This document shows, piece by piece, positions 33,562 to 42,866 of a stretch of 64,000 nt of DNA. The first letter of the stretch is position 1. Each line of letters opens with the position of its first letter. The notes beneath the pieces are model-generated. The model saw only the letters and a list, made by a program, of their open reading frames with translations. It was not told the origin of the DNA and made no database searches. The position numbers and the translations under genes were made by a program. The DNA is from Bacteroidota bacterium (lineage in GTDB: Bacteria; Bacteroidota; Bacteroidia; Flavobacteriales; Weeksellaceae), in contig JAEWIR010000032.1 of NCBI GenBank assembly GCA_023386965.1, positions 1 through 64,000 of the forward strand, written 5' to 3'.

Positions 33562-34773
33562 TTATGAAGTCGGTTTGTCTTTTGGCGGTATAACCGAGAG
33601 GTACTGGCTGGTCACTTTCTCAGCGGTTTCATCCAGACACTTCCTCACCAGTTGGTCGTCGTTGGACCTGTATACAATTCCGATATGGTTTTCAATAGGG
33701 AGAAACTTGTACACGGCATCGCACATAAATTCGGCATACTCCGGATTTCTTTTATTTGTAAGTGCCACCAGGAGACCAGCGGCAAAAGCGGTAGGTTTCT
33801 GAATTTGATAAGGTATGTTTTTAAGCAGATGATCCTCCATACGGGCCCATTCACGCCAGATGTTGATGCTTGTGGACGCTTCCACCAGATCCGGAATGTG
33901 CGCACCGCCCACACGTGACGAAGTTTCCAGAAAGTACCATTTGCCGTCAGCTTTACCTTTTATAAACTCACTGTGTGTAGCACCGTTCATAAGTCCAAAT
34001 CCTAAAAGCAGTATTCTGTTCAGTGCTTCCAGTTCTTTAAAGTCCTTTGTTGTGTGGTTCAGTGTCTGCGAACGGAATACACCACCATCATGAGCAACCT
34101 GCATAGGTGGCGAGAGGTATTTGGAAGCGGATGTGAAAAGCACTTTGCCCTGATAGGTAAGGCTGTCTACATGATAGACATCGCCGGGTTTAAAACTTTC
34201 CAGCAGAAACAAATATCTTTCTTCCCCCAGACTATTGACGGTTTCCCATAAATGGTCACAGTCACTTATTTTCTTGATTCCGGTAGCTGAAGCTTCCGAG
34301 CGGGGCTTCAGTACCCACGGGCCCGCCACTTTGGCAACGAAACCGTTTATTTCGTCATCATTGAAAATAGCGGTGAATTCCGGTACACTGATATTATTGT
34401 GCAGAGCGCGCTGCCGCATGGCCAATTTGTCGCGGAAATAGCGGTGCGTGGTTTGACCCATGCCCGGAATGCGGAAATTTTCCCGTATAAGTGCTGCTTT
34501 CTCTACATCATAATCATCCAAGGCCACCACGGCATCCACTTTTGTACTCCGCATCAGATGTGAGAAACCCTGCACAAGATGGTCCAGATTCCAGACTGAA
34601 TAGCTTTCTTCCTTCATGTAAAAAGATTCAGTAATCGCATGCCAGGGCCAGGCCCTGTCTTTCAGATGTTCTGAGGTAATCAGAATAACCTTATTGCCCA
34701 GCAGATGGAGCTCGTCCATGAAATCGAACCCCTTGAAATAACAGGAAATGCAGACAATCGTTTTTGTTTCCAT
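33562..34773 (-). CDS. ATP-grasp ligase (carbamoyl-phosphate-synthase-like)
   Basis: 403 residues from ATG 34773 (METKTIVCISC). N-terminal Rossmann-like domain (VILITSEHLKD), then the ATP-grasp core: RDKLAMRQRALHNNISVPEF, GPWVLKPRSEASATGIKKI, LESFKPGDVYHVDSLTY and HSEFIKGKADGKWYFLETSSRVGG, where the Glu-x-Ser-Ser-Arg motif supplies Mg2+ ligands. All expected motifs are intact. It resembles L-amino-acid ligases and PurK/CPS-type enzymes. It probably forms an amide bond in the cluster's product; substrates unknown. Confidence 0.85.
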   Translation of the reverse strand: METKTIVCISCYFKGFDFMDELHLLGNKVILITSEHLKDRAWPWHAITESFYMKEESYSVWNLDHLVQGFSHLMRSTKVDAVVALDDYDVEKAALIRENFRIPGMGQTTHRYFRDKLAMRQRALHNNISVPEFTAIFNDDEINGFVAKVAGPWVLKPRSEASATGIKKISDCDHLWETVNSLGEERYLFLLESFKPGDVYHVDSLTYQGKVLFTSASKYLSPPMQVAHDGGVFRSQTLNHTTKDFKELEALNRILLLGFGLMNGATHSEFIKGKADGKWYFLETSSRVGGAHIPDLVEASTSINIWREWARMEDHLLKNIPYQIQKPTAFAAGLLVALTNKRNPEYAEFMCDAVYKFLPIENHIGIVYRSNDDQLVRKCLDETAEKVTSQYLSVIPPKDKPTS

Positions 34774-34912
34774 GTGCAGTGTTTTACTGAAATGACTGAA
34801 ATAAACGAAATAAAACAACCGTTTATATTTTAAATCACCATCTTTTTACCTGAAAACATGCTGATTTATAAATATATCAATAATACTGCTTTTTTTTAAA
34901 TTATGGATGCAG

Positions 34913-36334
34913 TTAACTTATATTTTCCATAAAGTTAATGAGCAGCTGTACGCCATAACCCGTGGCGGCTTTTTCTTTAGCATATGGAACAGACCCGAAA
35001 GCAACCCCTGCAATATCCAGGTGTGCCCAACTTGGGTGGCCACCGGTGAACTGTTCCAGAAATTTGGCGGCTACAATACAGTCACCTACGGGTTTCAGCG
35101 ATATGTTCTTGAAATCGGCAACATCTGACTGAAAATCGTCTAACCAGACGTCCCACATTGGCATGTTCCAGAGGCGTTGATTGGTACGGTCACCCGCCTC
35201 TTGAAGGCGAGCTCCCAGTGAAAGGTCATTTGTAAATAGAGCGCCGCAGGTTCCGCCAAACATCCGTACCGAACTGCCGGTAAGAGTAGCCAGGTCGATC
35301 ATGATATCGGTTTTGTAATTTTCCGCCAGATATGAAAGTCCGTCGGCAAGGGTCATGCGGCCTTCGGCATCGGTGTTGATGACTTCAATGGTCTTACCGT
35401 TATAAGCGCGTACCACGTCACTTGGAACATAGGCGCTGGCCGAAACGGCATTGTCGGTTACCGGAAGCACAGCGATAATATTTACAGGTAAATTTCTCTC
35501 GGCTGCCGTGATCAAGGCACCAATAACTGCAGTAGCACCGCCCATATCGGATTTCATATAATGGAGATTGTCGGATGATTTGATGGAAATACCGCCGGTA
35601 TCGAAAAGGACGCATTTGCCTACCAGTCCAATTGTTTTTGCATCCGTTACGCCACAATTATATTGAAGAATGGTAAATGCACAATCCTGGGCACTGCCCT
35701 GGTTTACAGACAGAAATGCACCCAAGCCCAGTTTCTCACATTCTTCCCGGTTAAAGACCGTTTTCTTCAGTCCATATTTCTCAGATATTATAGAGAGAAA
35801 CTGTGTTAAGTGATGCACCTTTTTATGGTTCTGAGGTTTGTTCAGCCATTCCCGGCAGGCAAATTCGCCTTCGCATAAAGCCTTAACTTCCACTTGAACA
35901 GTATCAGGCAGGTAGGTGTCTGCATCGCAAATTAACTGGAAGCGTTCAGCAAGAAACGGATGCTGGCTATTGAAGGGATATTCATAGGTGCCCAGGAAGA
36001 GGCCGGTAATCACAGTTTTAATATTATCATTCGATTGGTTGAGGTAGGTGAGTTGTGTAGGCTCAGATTTTATTTTGTTCCGGAAACTCCACGAAAACCG
36101 GGCTGCGGTTTCCTGCACTTCATAGTCCTTAGGGTCATTGCCAAGACCTATGAAGAAGGTCACTTTATTATCACTGACCGTAGTGAAAGTTTCCTCTTTC
36201 TTAGCTGAAAACTGGTCACCGGTGGATTTTTGATAAGGTTTACCGTGTTCTTTCCACTGCTGTTCGGTTACGAAAATAAAGTGTTGCCTGATGTTTATTT
36301 GGTCAGCGTCCTGTTTTTTAATAGTAATATTCAT
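34913..36334 (-). CDS. M17 leucyl aminopeptidase family protein
   Basis: 473 residues from ATG 36334 (MNITIKKQDADQ); a longer frame extends into the preceding gene and is not supported. The M17 catalytic domain is complete: LVGKCVLFDTGGISIKSS, HYMKSDMGGA and VINTDAEGRMTLADGL hold the metal-binding Lys, Asp and Glu residues and the catalytic Arg. These di-zinc or manganese enzymes remove N-terminal residues from peptides. Within the amidoligase cluster it could process or recycle a peptide-like product. It starts 13 bp after the CBM48 esterase gene. Confidence 0.92.
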   Translation of the reverse strand: MNITIKKQDADQINIRQHFIFVTEQQWKEHGKPYQKSTGDQFSAKKEETFTTVSDNKVTFFIGLGNDPKDYEVQETAARFSWSFRNKIKSEPTQLTYLNQSNDNIKTVITGLFLGTYEYPFNSQHPFLAERFQLICDADTYLPDTVQVEVKALCEGEFACREWLNKPQNHKKVHHLTQFLSIISEKYGLKKTVFNREECEKLGLGAFLSVNQGSAQDCAFTILQYNCGVTDAKTIGLVGKCVLFDTGGISIKSSDNLHYMKSDMGGATAVIGALITAAERNLPVNIIAVLPVTDNAVSASAYVPSDVVRAYNGKTIEVINTDAEGRMTLADGLSYLAENYKTDIMIDLATLTGSSVRMFGGTCGALFTNDLSLGARLQEAGDRTNQRLWNMPMWDVWLDDFQSDVADFKNISLKPVGDCIVAAKFLEQFTGGHPSWAHLDIAGVAFGSVPYAKEKAATGYGVQLLINFMENIS

Positions 36335-36347
36335 GAATGATAGATAG

Positions 36348-37484
36348 TTATAAATTTTCCGTGTCTGTATTCGCAGCTGATGCCGCTTTTTCGGCAAATT
36401 CTTTTGGATCGTCACCGGAATCAAAGAAAAGCCATTCCACGGCCCGCGGAAATTCCTGCGACCAGTAAAATTCCTGATGTGCACCTTCCGGGTTGAAGCT
36501 CATCCTGAATTCAAACTGGACGGAGTACTGATTCTCCGACCATTCCATGCGCTTTTCAAATTCCTTCATCCGCTCCGCCATCTCCCCACCTTCCTTCAGC
36601 CCTCCATACATGTAGATCCTGGTTTTGTAGGGCGATTTAAAGTTCATCATCGGGAAATCATAATCGGGGTTTACCCAAAGCGAGGGAGAGAAAATCATCA
36701 GTTTGGAATAAACTTCCGGATAGAGAAATCCACCATATATGCTGATAAGGCCACCCAGCGAGCTGCCGCCAATTCCCGTGAATTCGCGCTCCGGTTGGGT
36801 ACGGTACATTTTGTCTATATAAGGTTTAAGGGTGTCGGCGAGAAAACGTATGTATTTTTTACCTTCCGCATCTTCAGCAAGTGCATGGGGCTCCAGGATG
36901 TACTCGTTGATGCGGTCCTGACGGCCGTTTTCAATGGCAATGATGATGACTTCGCCGCGGCCGTATTCTGCCAGAAGAGATAATTTCCTGTCTATTTCCC
37001 AGTTTCCGAATTCAGACCCTTCGTGGAACAGGTTCTGTGCGTCCTGAAGATAAAGAACAGGGTAGCGGCGGTTGCTTTTATAATAATTATAGGGAAGCAA
37101 TGCCCAAATCTTGCGGGTTTTCTGTAGTTGGGGTATGGCAAATTCATCACTGATAAGTTCAATAACAGGAAAATATTCTTTTTTGAAAGGAGCCCAGTTT
37201 TCACGCCATTTCTCAACAAAGTCTTCTGTTTCTTCAGCTTTTTGGATCTTTCGGTTATGCGTGATATTGCCGTAATGGTCAATTTCTACATTTTCCCAGC
37301 CGCCTTTTGTAAATTTATATTCGATGTTCTCCGGCAGAAGGTGGTCCGGAATGACTATGGTGTATTTGCCATCTGCCAGGAGTTCCAGCTGAAAGTCCCC
37401 GTCACGGGGATCCCAGTTGTTGAAGTTGCCGGTAATATAGACAGGCCGGCTGTCTTTTTCGGCGGAAATAAGGTTGAATTTCAT
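36348..37484 (-). CDS. Enterochelin-esterase-like hydrolase with N-terminal early-set domain
   Basis: 378 residues. Residues ~1-90 form an early-set (CBM48/AMPK-like) domain with YITGNFNNWDPRDG; residues ~110-370 form an esterase-D/Fes-like alpha/beta hydrolase with the nucleophile elbow GIGGSSLGGLISIYG, an acid region YGGLKEGGE and His in GAHQEFYW. Fes-type enzymes hydrolyse ester bonds in cyclic siderophores; the same architecture occurs in feruloyl and peptide esterases. No signal peptide, so cytoplasmic. It is first in the minus-strand amidoligase operon and divergent from glgB. Confidence 0.85.
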   Translation of the reverse strand: MKFNLISAEKDSRPVYITGNFNNWDPRDGDFQLELLADGKYTIVIPDHLLPENIEYKFTKGGWENVEIDHYGNITHNRKIQKAEETEDFVEKWRENWAPFKKEYFPVIELISDEFAIPQLQKTRKIWALLPYNYYKSNRRYPVLYLQDAQNLFHEGSEFGNWEIDRKLSLLAEYGRGEVIIIAIENGRQDRINEYILEPHALAEDAEGKKYIRFLADTLKPYIDKMYRTQPEREFTGIGGSSLGGLISIYGGFLYPEVYSKLMIFSPSLWVNPDYDFPMMNFKSPYKTRIYMYGGLKEGGEMAERMKEFEKRMEWSENQYSVQFEFRMSFNPEGAHQEFYWSQEFPRAVEWLFFDSGDDPKEFAEKAASAANTDTENL

Positions 37485-37502
37485 CAGCTGCTGTTACAGT
37501 TT

Positions 37503-37510
37503 CAAAAGTA
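37503..37510 (-). promoter_or_regulatory. Promoter -7 element of the amidoligase operon
   Basis: Minus-strand TACTTTTG matches TAnnTTTG; predicted start ~37499, 15 nt before the ATG. Confidence 0.5.
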
Positions 37511-37589
37511 AAGATAAAAAACCGTTGCAGAAGATGATGCTGTTTGTTAGCACATCTCAGTTTTGCAGCAAAACCTGGAAATTTTAATG

Positions 37590-37597
37590 TATTTTTG
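37590..37597 (+). promoter_or_regulatory. Promoter -7 element of the glycogen operon
   Basis: TATTTTTG matches TAnnTTTG, with TTTG at 37562-37565 as a possible -33 element (24-bp spacing). The leader to the glgB ATG would be ~51 nt. Confidence 0.5.
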
Positions 37598-37651
37598 AAA
37601 GAAATACTTCAAACCGGTTTACGGCCTTTCAGCAACCCTAGTACTACCATT

Positions 37652-39988
37652 ATGCAGAATGTATATCCCTACTCACGGTTCACCGCGCATGACATTTACC
37701 TTTTTCGTGAAGGCAAGCATTACCGGTTATATGATAAGTTCGGTTCCCATGAAACTGATCAGGACGGCAAGTCCGGAACTTATTTTTCGGTTTGGGCACC
37801 ACATGCTGAGGAAGTTTCCGTAATTGCGGATTTTAATTCGTGGAATCCGGAACTGCATAAACTGTTTCCCAGGTGGGACGGCTCCGGTATTTGGGAAGGA
37901 TTCATCCCGGGCATTAAATGGGGTATAAAGTACAAATATGCCATTCGGACCAAAACCGGTGCATTGCTGGAAAAGAGTGATCCTTATGCGCTTAGTTTCG
38001 AACAGAATGTGCAGGCAGCCTCACTGGTATCAACCACCTGGTACGAATGGAATGACGCTGAATGGATGTCACAAAGGTTTAAAAACAACTGTCTGGACGC
38101 GCCGATTTCTGTTTATGAAATGCATTTGGGTTCATGGATGCGCGGTACAGACGATCCCGGGCGTTTCCTGAGCTACCGTGAAATAGCAGAAAGGCTGGTT
38201 CCATATAGTACTGAGATGGGTTTTACCCATGTGGAACTGATGCCCGTGATGGAGCATCCGTATGAACCCAGCTGGGGGTATCAGATTACAGGTTTTTTTG
38301 CTGCCAATTCGCGTTTTGGGGCACCTCAGGACCTTATGTTCCTGATCGATGAGCTTCATAAAAACAATATTGGGGTGATCCTGGACTGGGTACCGTCCCA
38401 TTTTCCCGGCGATGCCAACGGACTCCACCTGTTCGACGGCACTTATCTGTACGAGCACGAAGATCCGCGCCAGGGTTTCCACCCGCAATGGAATTCACAT
38501 CTGTTTAATTACGGCCGTCCCGAAGTGAAATCTTTCCTCATTTCCAATGCCATGTTCTGGCTGGACAGATACCATGCAGACGGTCTTCGGGTAGATGCGG
38601 TAACCTCGATGCTTCATCTGGATTACGCACGCGAACCGGGTGAATGGATTCCCAATATGTTCGGGGGAAATGTGAACCTTGAGGCCAAAGCCTTCCTGCA
38701 GGAGTTTAATACAGCTGTTTACCGGGATTTTCCGGACGTGTTTACAATTGCCGAGGAAAGCTCGGATTTTCCCCTGCTTACAACGCCTGTTCATGACGGA
38801 GGTGTTGGTTTTGGTATGAAATGGATGATGGGCTGGATGCACGACACCCTGAAATACTTTAAGGAAGGCCCCATTAACCGTAAATTTGAACACAATAAAA
38901 TTACTTTCTCGTCGGCTTACGTTTTCAAGGCCAATTATATGATGCCCCTGTCGCATGATGAGGTGGTTCATGGCAAGGCGAGCATGATTTATAAAATGCC
39001 GGGTGATGAATGGCAGAAATTTGCCAACCTTCGGGCACTCTACACCTATATGTTCACGCATCCCGGGGCCAAACTGCTGTTTATGGGAAATGAGTTCGCA
39101 CAGACCGCCGAATGGAAGTTTAACGCTTCACTGGACTGGCATTTGCTAGAGCATAATTATCACAAAGGAATGCAACAGCTGGTGAAAGACCTCAATCTGC
39201 TTTATCGTGCTGAACCCGCGCTGCATAAGAACCAGTTCGCTCCTTCCTGTTTTGAATGGGTGGAAGCTAATGACGGTGCCAACAGTGTTTTTGTTTATCT
39301 GCGCAAAGGTCAGCGGGATGAAGAGGTGCTGATGACCGTGTTAAATCTGACGCCCAGGGTGATGGATTATAAAATTGGCGTGAATGAGGGTACCTCCTGG
39401 GAAATTGTGATGAATACCGATGACCCGAAATATGGCGGCAGCGGCGCGCCTGCGCTGGTATTGGACGAAGAGGATGATGAGTGGATGTACCGGCCCAATG
39501 CCATCGTATTAAGTTTGCCCCCGCTGGCGGCGGTAATACTTCGCCAACAACAAAAACCATCAGAGGTGCGTCGGCGGCGCGCTTTAAGTAAATCTGACAA
39601 GAAAATTAATACTTCAGAAAAAATGACAGCACCTAAGAAAGATAAAAAGCCGGGTTTGTTTGCCGGTTCCGAAAGTACAGCCGACAGTGAAAAGAAAATC
39701 GATGCGAAGACCATTGAACTTCAGCAGGCTAAGAAACCTGCCCGTCAGGCAAAATCAACTGCTGCAAAAACAATAAAAAAACCGGTAAAGAAGAGTATGG
39801 CTAAGAAGCCGGGCTCTGCGGTGATTTCATCCAGCTCAGTTCTGGGCGATAAGACAGAACAGAAAATCGATTCAAAGACGCTTGAAGATAACCGCACTTC
39901 CAGCTCGCCGCAGGTTTCTTCTGAAAAAGAAAAAAATAAGCCCGCAAAGCCTGCCAATTCGGGTAATTCCGGCAAGAAAAAGGAATGA
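37652..39988 (+). CDS. glgB: 1,4-alpha-glucan branching enzyme GlgB with basic C-terminal tail
   Basis: 778 residues from ATG 37652 (MQNVYPYSRFTAHD); an upstream in-frame start lies before the promoter. CBM48 domain (FSVWAPHAEEVSVIADFNSW), then the GH13 core with LMPVMEHPYEPSWGYQ, DGLRVDAVTSMLH (nucleophile Asp), TIAEESSDFP (acid/base Glu) and LSHDEVVHGK. It introduces alpha-1,6 branches into glycogen. The last ~135 residues are an unusual Lys/Ser/Ala/Pro-rich disordered tail absent from ordinary GlgB. glgA follows 53 bp downstream and glgC after it. Confidence 0.96.
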   Translation: MQNVYPYSRFTAHDIYLFREGKHYRLYDKFGSHETDQDGKSGTYFSVWAPHAEEVSVIADFNSWNPELHKLFPRWDGSGIWEGFIPGIKWGIKYKYAIRTKTGALLEKSDPYALSFEQNVQAASLVSTTWYEWNDAEWMSQRFKNNCLDAPISVYEMHLGSWMRGTDDPGRFLSYREIAERLVPYSTEMGFTHVELMPVMEHPYEPSWGYQITGFFAANSRFGAPQDLMFLIDELHKNNIGVILDWVPSHFPGDANGLHLFDGTYLYEHEDPRQGFHPQWNSHLFNYGRPEVKSFLISNAMFWLDRYHADGLRVDAVTSMLHLDYAREPGEWIPNMFGGNVNLEAKAFLQEFNTAVYRDFPDVFTIAEESSDFPLLTTPVHDGGVGFGMKWMMGWMHDTLKYFKEGPINRKFEHNKITFSSAYVFKANYMMPLSHDEVVHGKASMIYKMPGDEWQKFANLRALYTYMFTHPGAKLLFMGNEFAQTAEWKFNASLDWHLLEHNYHKGMQQLVKDLNLLYRAEPALHKNQFAPSCFEWVEANDGANSVFVYLRKGQRDEEVLMTVLNLTPRVMDYKIGVNEGTSWEIVMNTDDPKYGGSGAPALVLDEEDDEWMYRPNAIVLSLPPLAAVILRQQQKPSEVRRRRALSKSDKKINTSEKMTAPKKDKKPGLFAGSESTADSEKKIDAKTIELQQAKKPARQAKSTAAKTIKKPVKKSMAKKPGSAVISSSSVLGDKTEQKIDSKTLEDNRTSSSPQVSSEKEKNKPAKPANSGNSGKKKE

Positions 39989-40041
39989 ATTGCAACAGTC
40001 CGGCGTAATCCGGCAACTTAATTAAACACGAAAAAGATTAT

Positions 40042-41451
40042 ATGGATGTTTATCATCTCTCCATGGAATGTTTTCCCATAGCCAAAGTGGGCGGACTGGC
40101 GGATGTGGTGGGCGCACTGCCCAAATACCAGAACAAATTGCCCGGTATTACTGCAAGCGTGGTAATGCCCTGGTACAATAAACCTTACGTGCACGACGGT
40201 CACTTTACTGCTGTATTTGACGGTCACATCTATCAGGGTCCCAACCAGCTGCGAATTCATGTACTTAAGGAAGAAGGCGATAGGCTTGGTTTTGGTTTGT
40301 ATCTGATACAGATCCCCGGGTTGCTGGACCGTGACAATCCCTACGGGTACCATGATGAAAGCTATCAGTTCCTGGCCTTTCAGCAGGCGGTGCTTCATTG
40401 GTTAACTACAGCCAAAATCCGACCGGACGTACTGCACTGTCATGACTATCATACCGGCCTTGTTCCATTCATGATTGAAAACTGCCCCGAATTTTATTTC
40501 CTGAAGGGGGTAAAAACGATTGGCACTATACACAACGGTGAGTATCAGGGGCAAATGAAGTGGGAAATGCTTGATTACTTCCCCTGGATAGACAGCAGTA
40601 CCGATCTGCGCATCCTGGACTGGGATGGATTAATCAATCCGCTGGCGACCATGATTAAATGTTGCCATGCCTTCAATGCTGTTTCAAACGGATATCTCGG
40701 TGAACTCTACCAAAATTTTAGAGGTCTGGAAAGTCTCGTTCAGCAGGAACAACAAAAAGCCTATGGAATCATCAACGGAATTGATACCGAAGTCTGGAAT
40801 CCCGCCACGGATGAGTATTTGGATAAAAATTACAGCACTGCCAACGCTGTTTCTGGCAAATGGGAAAACAAAAAGAAACTCTGTGCGGAGTACGGTTTAA
40901 ATCCTGATTTACCTCTGATTGGCTTCATTGGCCGCTTTGCCGGCGAAAAGGGAGCAGATTTGCTTCCGGATATCATTGTCCAGAGTATTCAGGAAACCTA
41001 CGGAGCTCTAAACATCATGGTTCTGGGTTCGGGTGAAGATCATACCGAAATGAGACTTAGTGATTTGGCTGTTCACTTCTCTAATTTTGCGCTGGATCTC
41101 GGATACAAAGAATATCTGTCTCACAAAATATATGCTTCGGCCGATTTCCTGTTAATGCCGTCCCGGGTTGAACCCTGTGGCCTGAATCAGATGTACGCCA
41201 TGCGCTACGGGACTGTTCCTGTGGTAAGATATACCGGAGGCCTTCGGGACACGGTTCAGGATATCACTACCGGCGGTGCCGGTCTTAATTTTGGGGAGGC
41301 AACTGCCGGGGCCGCAGTGCATGCCATAAAGCGTGCGGTTCACATGTATCACGACAAAGAACTGATGCGGCATTTAATAAGTTCCAATATGAATTTCGAT
41401 TTCTCCTGGGACAAGTCTGCGGAAAATTATGTAGATTTATACAGAAAATAG
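40042..41451 (+). CDS. glgA: Glycogen synthase GlgA
   Basis: 469 residues, GT5 family. It transfers glucose from ADP-glucose to glycogen. Seen: the ADP-glucose-binding KVGGLADVVGALPK (about residues 13-26), HCHDYHTGL, HNGEYQGQMKW, NGIDTEVWNP, GFIGRFAGEKGADLL in the C-terminal Rossmann domain, and SRVEPCGLNQMYAMRYGTVP with the catalytic Glu and Cys. Length is normal for the family. It is co-oriented between glgB and glgC with short gaps, so the three form one glycogen synthesis operon. Confidence 0.96.
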   Translation: MDVYHLSMECFPIAKVGGLADVVGALPKYQNKLPGITASVVMPWYNKPYVHDGHFTAVFDGHIYQGPNQLRIHVLKEEGDRLGFGLYLIQIPGLLDRDNPYGYHDESYQFLAFQQAVLHWLTTAKIRPDVLHCHDYHTGLVPFMIENCPEFYFLKGVKTIGTIHNGEYQGQMKWEMLDYFPWIDSSTDLRILDWDGLINPLATMIKCCHAFNAVSNGYLGELYQNFRGLESLVQQEQQKAYGIINGIDTEVWNPATDEYLDKNYSTANAVSGKWENKKKLCAEYGLNPDLPLIGFIGRFAGEKGADLLPDIIVQSIQETYGALNIMVLGSGEDHTEMRLSDLAVHFSNFALDLGYKEYLSHKIYASADFLLMPSRVEPCGLNQMYAMRYGTVPVVRYTGGLRDTVQDITTGGAGLNFGEATAGAAVHAIKRAVHMYHDKELMRHLISSNMNFDFSWDKSAENYVDLYRK

Positions 41452-41507
41452 GTTCTCTTGAACCGGCATGAAAAGCTGAGTTAAAGCAGCTGAAAAAACA
41501 GATAAAT

Positions 41508-42776
41508 ATGAAAGCAAATGTAATATCAATCGTGTTGGGAGGAGGTCGCGGTACCCGCCTGTTTCCACTTACGGATTCCCGGTCAAAACCTGCAGTTCCT
41601 ATTGCGGGTAAATACAGGTTGGTTGATATTCCGATCTCCAACTGCCTCAATTCCGGTTATAATAAGATTCTCGTCCTTACACAGTTTAATTCGGCGTCCC
41701 TCAATTCTCACATCAAGAATTCTTATCATTTTGATATTTTCAGCAAAGGCTTTGTTGATATTCTGGCTGCAGAACAGAATGTAGGCAACGAGAACTGGTA
41801 TCAGGGCACAGCCGATGCGGTACGCCAGTCCATGAAGCACCTTAGCAAGTATGATTATGATTATATACTTGTACTGTCGGGTGATCAGCTTTACCAGATG
41901 AATTTTCGCCACATGATCGATTTCCACTGCGAAAATGATGCTGATATTACCATAGCCACCATTCCTGTGAACGCGAAGGATGCGACAGGATTCGGGATCC
42001 TTAAATCCGATGACAGCGGTAACATCACCTCTTTTATTGAGAAGCCTTCGCCGGAAATGTTGGTCGACTGGAAATCTGAGGTGTCCGAAAAAAGCCACAG
42101 TGAAGGCAAGGATTACCTGGCGTCTATGGGTATTTATGTTTTCAGCAAAAATGTTCTGCGTACCCTGTTTGAGGAGAATTCCGGCGATGATTTCGGTAAA
42201 GACATTATTCCGGCTTCCATTGGAAGGCTCAAGATGATGAGTTATCAGTATGAAGGTTACTGGACTGATATCGGAACCATTCAGAGCTTCTATGAAGCTA
42301 ATATTGACCTTTGTCAGGATTTCCCGAAATTTAACCTGTTCAGTACCTCACCGATTTTTACCCGGGCACGCATGCTTCCGCCATCAAAAATTATGGGTTC
42401 CTATGTAAGCAAAGCCGTCTTTGGTGACGGCTGTATCGTAATGGCTGATAAGATTGAAAATTCAATCGTCGGCAACCGTACCCGTATTGACAAAGGAAGC
42501 ACAGTGGTCAATTCCTATATTATGGGTACTGATTACTATCAGCCTACAGATGAGATTGTAAAAAATGATCAGCAGGGCCGGCCTAACCTGGGTATTGGGA
42601 AATATTGCTATATAGAGCGCGCTATTATTGATAAGAACTGCGCAATTGGCGATAACGTCCGCATTATCGGCGGGCATCATGTGCCAGACGGCGATTTTGA
42701 GACCCATTCCATCAAGGAGGGAATAGTAGTGCTGAAAAAAGGTGCTGTGATACCCGCCGGGACCCATATTCCATAA
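41508..42776 (+). CDS. glgC: Glucose-1-phosphate adenylyltransferase GlgC
   Basis: 422 residues. Makes ADP-glucose from glucose-1-phosphate and ATP, the regulated step of glycogen synthesis. The nucleotidyltransferase domain starts LGGGRGTRLFPLTDSRSKPA and contains YQGTADAVRQ, LSGDQLYQM and FIEKP. The C-terminal left-handed beta-helix has hexapeptide repeats (IENSIVGNRTRIDKGSTVVN, IIDKNCAIGDNVRII) that bind allosteric effectors. It lies 56 bp after glgA. Confidence 0.96.
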   Translation: MKANVISIVLGGGRGTRLFPLTDSRSKPAVPIAGKYRLVDIPISNCLNSGYNKILVLTQFNSASLNSHIKNSYHFDIFSKGFVDILAAEQNVGNENWYQGTADAVRQSMKHLSKYDYDYILVLSGDQLYQMNFRHMIDFHCENDADITIATIPVNAKDATGFGILKSDDSGNITSFIEKPSPEMLVDWKSEVSEKSHSEGKDYLASMGIYVFSKNVLRTLFEENSGDDFGKDIIPASIGRLKMMSYQYEGYWTDIGTIQSFYEANIDLCQDFPKFNLFSTSPIFTRARMLPPSKIMGSYVSKAVFGDGCIVMADKIENSIVGNRTRIDKGSTVVNSYIMGTDYYQPTDEIVKNDQQGRPNLGIGKYCYIERAIIDKNCAIGDNVRIIGGHHVPDGDFETHSIKEGIVVLKKGAVIPAGTHIP

Positions 42777-42797
42777 ATCTTTTTTTCCGGAAGATTC

Positions 42798-42822
42798 ACC
42801 TCCCGGTTCATAACCGGAAGGT
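42798..42822 (+). terminator. Weak hairpin after glgC
   Basis: CCGGTT / AACCGG core stem (42803-42808, 42812-42817) extended by ACCT/AGGT after one mismatch. No T-run, so termination is uncertain. Confidence 0.35.
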
Positions 42823-42855
42823 AGGTCAGCATGTCTTTTTGCCTGAAAAATTACC

Positions 42856-42863
42856 TATTTTTG
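42856..42863 (+). promoter_or_regulatory. Promoter -7 element immediately before the SRPBCC membrane protein
   Basis: TATTTTTG matches TAnnTTTG and ends 3 nt before the ATG at 42867, so the predicted transcript would start at or very near the start codon (leaderless). Confidence 0.4.
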
Positions 42864-42866
42864 CGC

